In this document: positions 55,699 through 58,519 of the stretch, piece by piece
Layout: every line of letters begins with the position of its first letter
Numbering within the stretch: the first letter of the stretch is position 1
Source of the DNA: Gammaproteobacteria bacterium
Lineage (GTDB): Bacteria; Pseudomonadota; Gammaproteobacteria; GRL18
DNA length: 58,519 nt
NCBI GenBank assembly: GCA_026196615.1
Contig: JAPHSW010000166.1
Span: 1 to 58,519 of the forward strand
Direction: 5' to 3'
The notes under the pieces: generated by a model
The model's database searches: none
What the model saw: only the letters and a program-made list of their open reading frames with translations
What the model was told of the DNA's origin: nothing
Program-made: the position numbers and the translations under genes

Positions 55699-57366
55699 AT
55701 GAAAAAACAATTAATTTCAATAGCGTCCGTTGGCTTGATGACATTGTCCTGCCAAGGCTTTGCTAAACCACTCATGCATGATGCTGAATATGCCATAATT
55801 GAAGCTCAAAATGGTAAAACATGGGCTGCTGATAATAAAACGATTGATAAAAAATTAGCGGACATTCGCAAGAAAAATGGTGGTAAGCCACCAAACATAG
55901 TCTATATACTTTTGGATGATGTGGGTTTTGGTGAAATTGGTATGGATAATTTAAGTGTTATTCGCGGCTATAAAACACCTAATATGACAGCCCTTGCAAA
56001 AACAGGAATGAGCCTGGATCGTATGTATTCAGAACCATCTTGTACTCCAACGCGTGTGGCAATGATGACAGGCCGCTATCCAATACGAACAGGTTTAACC
56101 AAAGCCAAAGCAACAATGTCTGGTGATGGTTTGCCAGCTGAAGAGGTTACGCTGGCCGAAGTATTAAAAAAAGCGGGTTATTATACTTCACATGTTGGTA
56201 AATGGCATATGGGTGATATCGAACAAGCCTATGCCAGTAATCAAGGTTTCATGCATGCTGAGTTTCCTATTCACCAACAGGGTCAGCTTGCCATTATGGG
56301 TAGAGATATGGAGTCTGCGGACATCATTCGTGGTGTCGATCCAAGTAGACAGAAGCAAACCTTTACATTGGACAAATTCTTTACACCTGATCCAGCTCAC
56401 ATGGTCACTGGTGTTGAACTACGCGATGGAAAGCTCTATGAAGTAGAGATGGAAGCAGGTGAAGAATGGACACAAAAAAAGTATCGAGAGATGAACGAAC
56501 GTTATCAAAGGAATGCGCTTGGTCAACTTCGTAAACTGTCCAAGCAGGATAAACCTTTCTTCTTAAACTACTGGCCTTTATTCCCACTTTCATTTGTTCA
56601 GGAGCACCGAAGCAAATACAACACGCTCAACGGTGGTACTATGGCAGACATCTTAGTTGAAATGGATGAATGGATTGGCGAAATTGTTGCTGAAATTGAT
56701 AAATTAGGTATTGCTGAAAATACGATTATTGTTGTCATGGGTGACAATGGTCCTTTCTTGCAGTATGAAGGACCTACTGGCGCAAGTGATAGAATCTATC
56801 GTGGTGGTAAGACCGATCACCTGGAAGGCGGTGTTCGTGTTAATGCATGGATAAAATGGGACGGTGTGATTGAAGCTGGAGGTGCTGCCCAGGATATTAT
56901 TCATGTTAGTGACTTGTTTACTACGTTTGCACGTCTAGCCAATGCAACGGATGAAATCCCAAGAGATAGAATTATTGATGGTGTCGACCAAAGTGGCATA
57001 ATGTTGTTAGGTGAATCTCATGGTCGTCGTGATTATGTGCATATTTATGAAGGTAAAACACTAAAATCTGTAGTAAAAAATAAGTACAAGATGCATTTAC
57101 CACCTCCTGGCTCTAATCCGATTAAAGCACCAATTTATGATCTTTATCGTGACCCTCGTGAACGTCGTCCAATTGATGGAATAAAATATGGTCCATGGGC
57201 AGGTGGTCAATTTGAGGCAATGATTAAGCGTCATATGGCCCTTAAGAAAGCATATCCTGACAGACCTTCTACTCATGCTAAGCCTTATGAAGGGATTGAA
57301 AACCTTAGGCCTGAAAGTAAAAAGTTAGTTGATATCTTTATGCTGGGCCTGCCTCAAAAGAAATAG
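55699..57366 (+). CDS. Exported type I sulfatase (arylsulfatase family), copy 2
   Basis: This is a 555-residue protein. The formylglycine site C115 lies in SCTPTRVAMMTGR. Metal ligands are in LLDDVGFG (D73, D74) and MGDNGPF, with HVGKWHMGD carrying active-site His/Lys. The start is the ATG six bases after a weaker one; AAGGGGG is then properly spaced. The leader ends at SCQGFA, so it could be an ordinary secreted protein or, less likely, a lipoprotein. It is the last gene of the patatin-barrel-FadL operon and a paralog of sulfatase 1. Confidence 0.92.
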   Translation: MKKQLISIASVGLMTLSCQGFAKPLMHDAEYAIIEAQNGKTWAADNKTIDKKLADIRKKNGGKPPNIVYILLDDVGFGEIGMDNLSVIRGYKTPNMTALAKTGMSLDRMYSEPSCTPTRVAMMTGRYPIRTGLTKAKATMSGDGLPAEEVTLAEVLKKAGYYTSHVGKWHMGDIEQAYASNQGFMHAEFPIHQQGQLAIMGRDMESADIIRGVDPSRQKQTFTLDKFFTPDPAHMVTGVELRDGKLYEVEMEAGEEWTQKKYREMNERYQRNALGQLRKLSKQDKPFFLNYWPLFPLSFVQEHRSKYNTLNGGTMADILVEMDEWIGEIVAEIDKLGIAENTIIVVMGDNGPFLQYEGPTGASDRIYRGGKTDHLEGGVRVNAWIKWDGVIEAGGAAQDIIHVSDLFTTFARLANATDEIPRDRIIDGVDQSGIMLLGESHGRRDYVHIYEGKTLKSVVKNKYKMHLPPPGSNPIKAPIYDLYRDPRERRPIDGIKYGPWAGGQFEAMIKRHMALKKAYPDRPSTHAKPYEGIENLRPESKKLVDIFMLGLPQKK

Positions 57367-57389
57367 AGCATTCGCTCATCTATAATCTT

Positions 57390-57423
57390 CCCGCAAAAGG
57401 AAAGTGATATCCTTTTTGTGGGA
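57390..57423 (+). terminator. Terminator after sulfatase 2
   Basis: CCCGCAAAAGGA pairs with TCCTTTTTGTGGG around a short loop, 24 bases beyond the sulfatase 2 stop. Confidence 0.6.
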
Positions 57424-57573
57424 TCTCATTATTATTAATACAACGATTGAAGACCAACAATGACAATACTCATTAAACCCATATTCAGAATCCAAAAAAT
57501 TATAGTGAGCTAGCCCTGTTTAAACTTCCTAATCAGCCATTTTAATCATCAACATGTGTTTTGAATGTTATGA

Positions 57574-57945
57574 TTATTTTTGGACGGATTTTATGTACTC
57601 ACTAATAAAATAGACCTTTTCTAAAGAGATAACATCTTTAAGAAGTGTCATTTTTGCACCCTCTGTCGTAGATTTGTGACGACCTAAAACAGCTTTCATA
57701 ACTTTTTCAGCCACACAGCTTTTATCTGATGATTGATTTAATACTGTTAAATCTGCTGGTGTAATCTTCAAAAAGCTAACCAAATGGCCTTTGCCATCAG
57801 CTTTATCACCATGACAATGCATACAACGAGCTTCGTATTCCAGACGTCCTTTATTAATCGACTCCTCTTCTACTGGTGCAGCCTGGGCAAAAGAAGCTGC
57901 CAAACTGATTGATAATAAAAATGTGATAGTAAATTTTTGAAACAT
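57574..57945 (-). CDS. Exported class I cytochrome c
   Basis: This is a 123-residue protein. A signal peptide (FLLSISLAASFAQA) leads to the heme site C41-x2-C44-H45 in RCMHCHGDKADGKG. A probable axial Met is in AKMTLLKD, and a final helix EKVYFISEYIKS packs on the heme. It carries one electron in the periplasm. GAGG before the second ATG of the frame sets the start. It is convergent with sulfatase 2. The upstream region carries TAGTACATA as in the sulfatase 1 promoter. Confidence 0.88.
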   Translation of the reverse strand: MFQKFTITFLLSISLAASFAQAAPVEEESINKGRLEYEARCMHCHGDKADGKGHLVSFLKITPADLTVLNQSSDKSCVAEKVMKAVLGRHKSTTEGAKMTLLKDVISLEKVYFISEYIKSVQK

Positions 57946-57960
57946 ATAATTTGACCTCAT

Positions 57961-58312
57961 TTATAATCAGAATCACAACAGCTATTAAAATAGTCAATCA
58001 TGATATTCCTAGTTAAAAAACTGTATGTATTTAAATAATAGTACATAAGAAAGGAATGCTAAAGTAATAGTTAAATAAAGATAGCGAATAGATTGAATAA
58101 AGAAAGATAATGCTAGATAGTCTGTTACTATGGTTGTTTCTGCAAATGATTGTGGATTTTTGGTAGTAAAAATTGCAAAAATGAAAATGGCTTTTGAAAG
58201 GAGTAATTGTGCCTTTAATTCCTTTGTGCTGAAAGGCGAGCTTGATTGATAAGTTTGTTAAGCATGTTCTAACTTCTCCTTTACAACATGGAGAAGTTAG
58301 AATCAGTCTTTA
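57961..58312. other. Intergenic region upstream of the cytochrome c gene
   Basis: This region holds TAGTACATA at 58039-58047 and the hairpin at 58267-58302. Very short frames are present, none convincing. Confidence 0.5.
58267..58302 (-). terminator. Hairpin after the aminotransferase gene
   Basis: TTCTAACTTCTCC pairs perfectly over 13 bases with GGAGAAGTTAGAA, 10 bases beyond the stop of the minus-strand aminotransferase gene. Few U residues follow it. Confidence 0.6.
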
Positions 58313-58519
58313 TTATTGATTTAATGCTTTTTGTGCAGCAGGAATGGCAACACCAGTATTAATTGGGGCACCCATATCAGAAAGTATAGCTTCTAAAGCA
58401 CTTAAACAAAGCAGGATGTTTTCACCGCGACTACTATGTCCCATCAGGCCAACACGCCATACTTTTCCAGCTAAGGCTCCTAAGCCTGCACCGATTTCAA
58501 GGTTGTACTCATTAAGCAA
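58313..58519 (-). CDS. Alanine/serine-glyoxylate aminotransferase, C-terminal part (partial)
   Basis: The last 68 residues of a class V aminotransferase run off the right edge. NEYNLEIGAGLGALAGKVWRVGLMGHSS and the following NILLCLSALEAIL are typical of the C-terminal domain of alanine/serine-glyoxylate aminotransferases. PLP-binding Lys is outside the window. The enzyme transfers an amino group to glyoxylate, as in photorespiratory-type or serine-cycle metabolism. Confidence 0.85.
   Translation of the reverse strand: MLNEYNLEIGAGLGALAGKVWRVGLMGHSSRGENILLCLSALEAILSDMGAPINTGVAIPAAQKALNQ

Noticed and set aside
58155-58175. TGG-N-TTGC sequence like a sigma-54 promoter
   Set aside because: The spacing between GG and GC is 11 bases instead of 10, and the site is not placed before a gene in that direction.

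Overview
The window is a 58.5 kb, AT-rich stretch of chromosome from a Gram-negative bacterium, most likely an aquatic gammaproteobacterium. The evidence is the mix of queG/tsaE/amiB, monomeric NADP-isocitrate dehydrogenase, NadA, a YjgR/HerA-type ATPase, FadL-type outer membrane protein and many c-di-GMP and chemosensory proteins. I cannot assign a genus. There is no rRNA, no CRISPR array, no complete IS element and no phage module. Three tRNA genes are present: two identical tRNA-Glu(UUC) and one tRNA-Ala(GGC).

Layout. 1-2.6 kb: a truncated gene end, a degenerate receiver-like protein and a permuted NlpC/P60 hydrolase. 2.6-7.1 kb: a pirin / glutathionyl-hydroquinone reductase-like GST / double-CDGSH-glutamate synthase operon, divergent from a LysR regulator with three ATTATCA half-sites between them. 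7.2-11.7 kb: glutaredoxin, HerA-like ATPase, MscS channel, a palindromic repeat, a Sel1 protein and a hemerythrin. 12-28.3 kb: a c-di-GMP-rich block with two response regulators (REC-REC-PAS-GGDEF-EAL and REC plus a PilZ-like tail), CHASE4-GGDEF-EAL, HD-GYP and dCache-GGDEF. It also holds three unknown genes, a second palindromic repeat, a helix-turn-helix/coiled-coil/ferredoxin/FNR fusion and pgi. 28.4-41.6 kb: icd, tRNAs, a bufferin-type copper operon (bufABC), nadA, an SCP2-like protein, a PfkB kinase, queG, tsaE and amiB. 41.6-48.2 kb: LysR plus a VOC protein, a chemoreceptor preceded by a secreted protein with eight P-x-[DEH]-V repeats, a peroxiredoxin, a stand-alone Cache sensor and a tautomerase. 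48.4-58.5 kb: an organosulfate-type cluster (two exported sulfatases, AraC regulator, patatin lipoprotein, outer membrane barrel, FadL), a cytochrome c and the 3' end of an alanine/serine-glyoxylate aminotransferase.

How it works together. Environmental sensing dominates: five c-di-GMP proteins, a chemoreceptor and several Cache/CHASE sensors. Metal and redox handling recurs: bufferin, CDGSH, glutaredoxin, peroxiredoxin, hemerythrin and the ferredoxin-FNR fusion. The best candidates for undescribed biology are the repeat protein paired with the chemoreceptor, the HTH-ferredoxin-reductase fusion with altered cofactor motifs, and the sulfatase/FadL/patatin cluster. Gene starts were moved to internal ATGs where a good Shine-Dalgarno sequence favoured this. 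All functions are inferred from sequence reading alone, without database searches.
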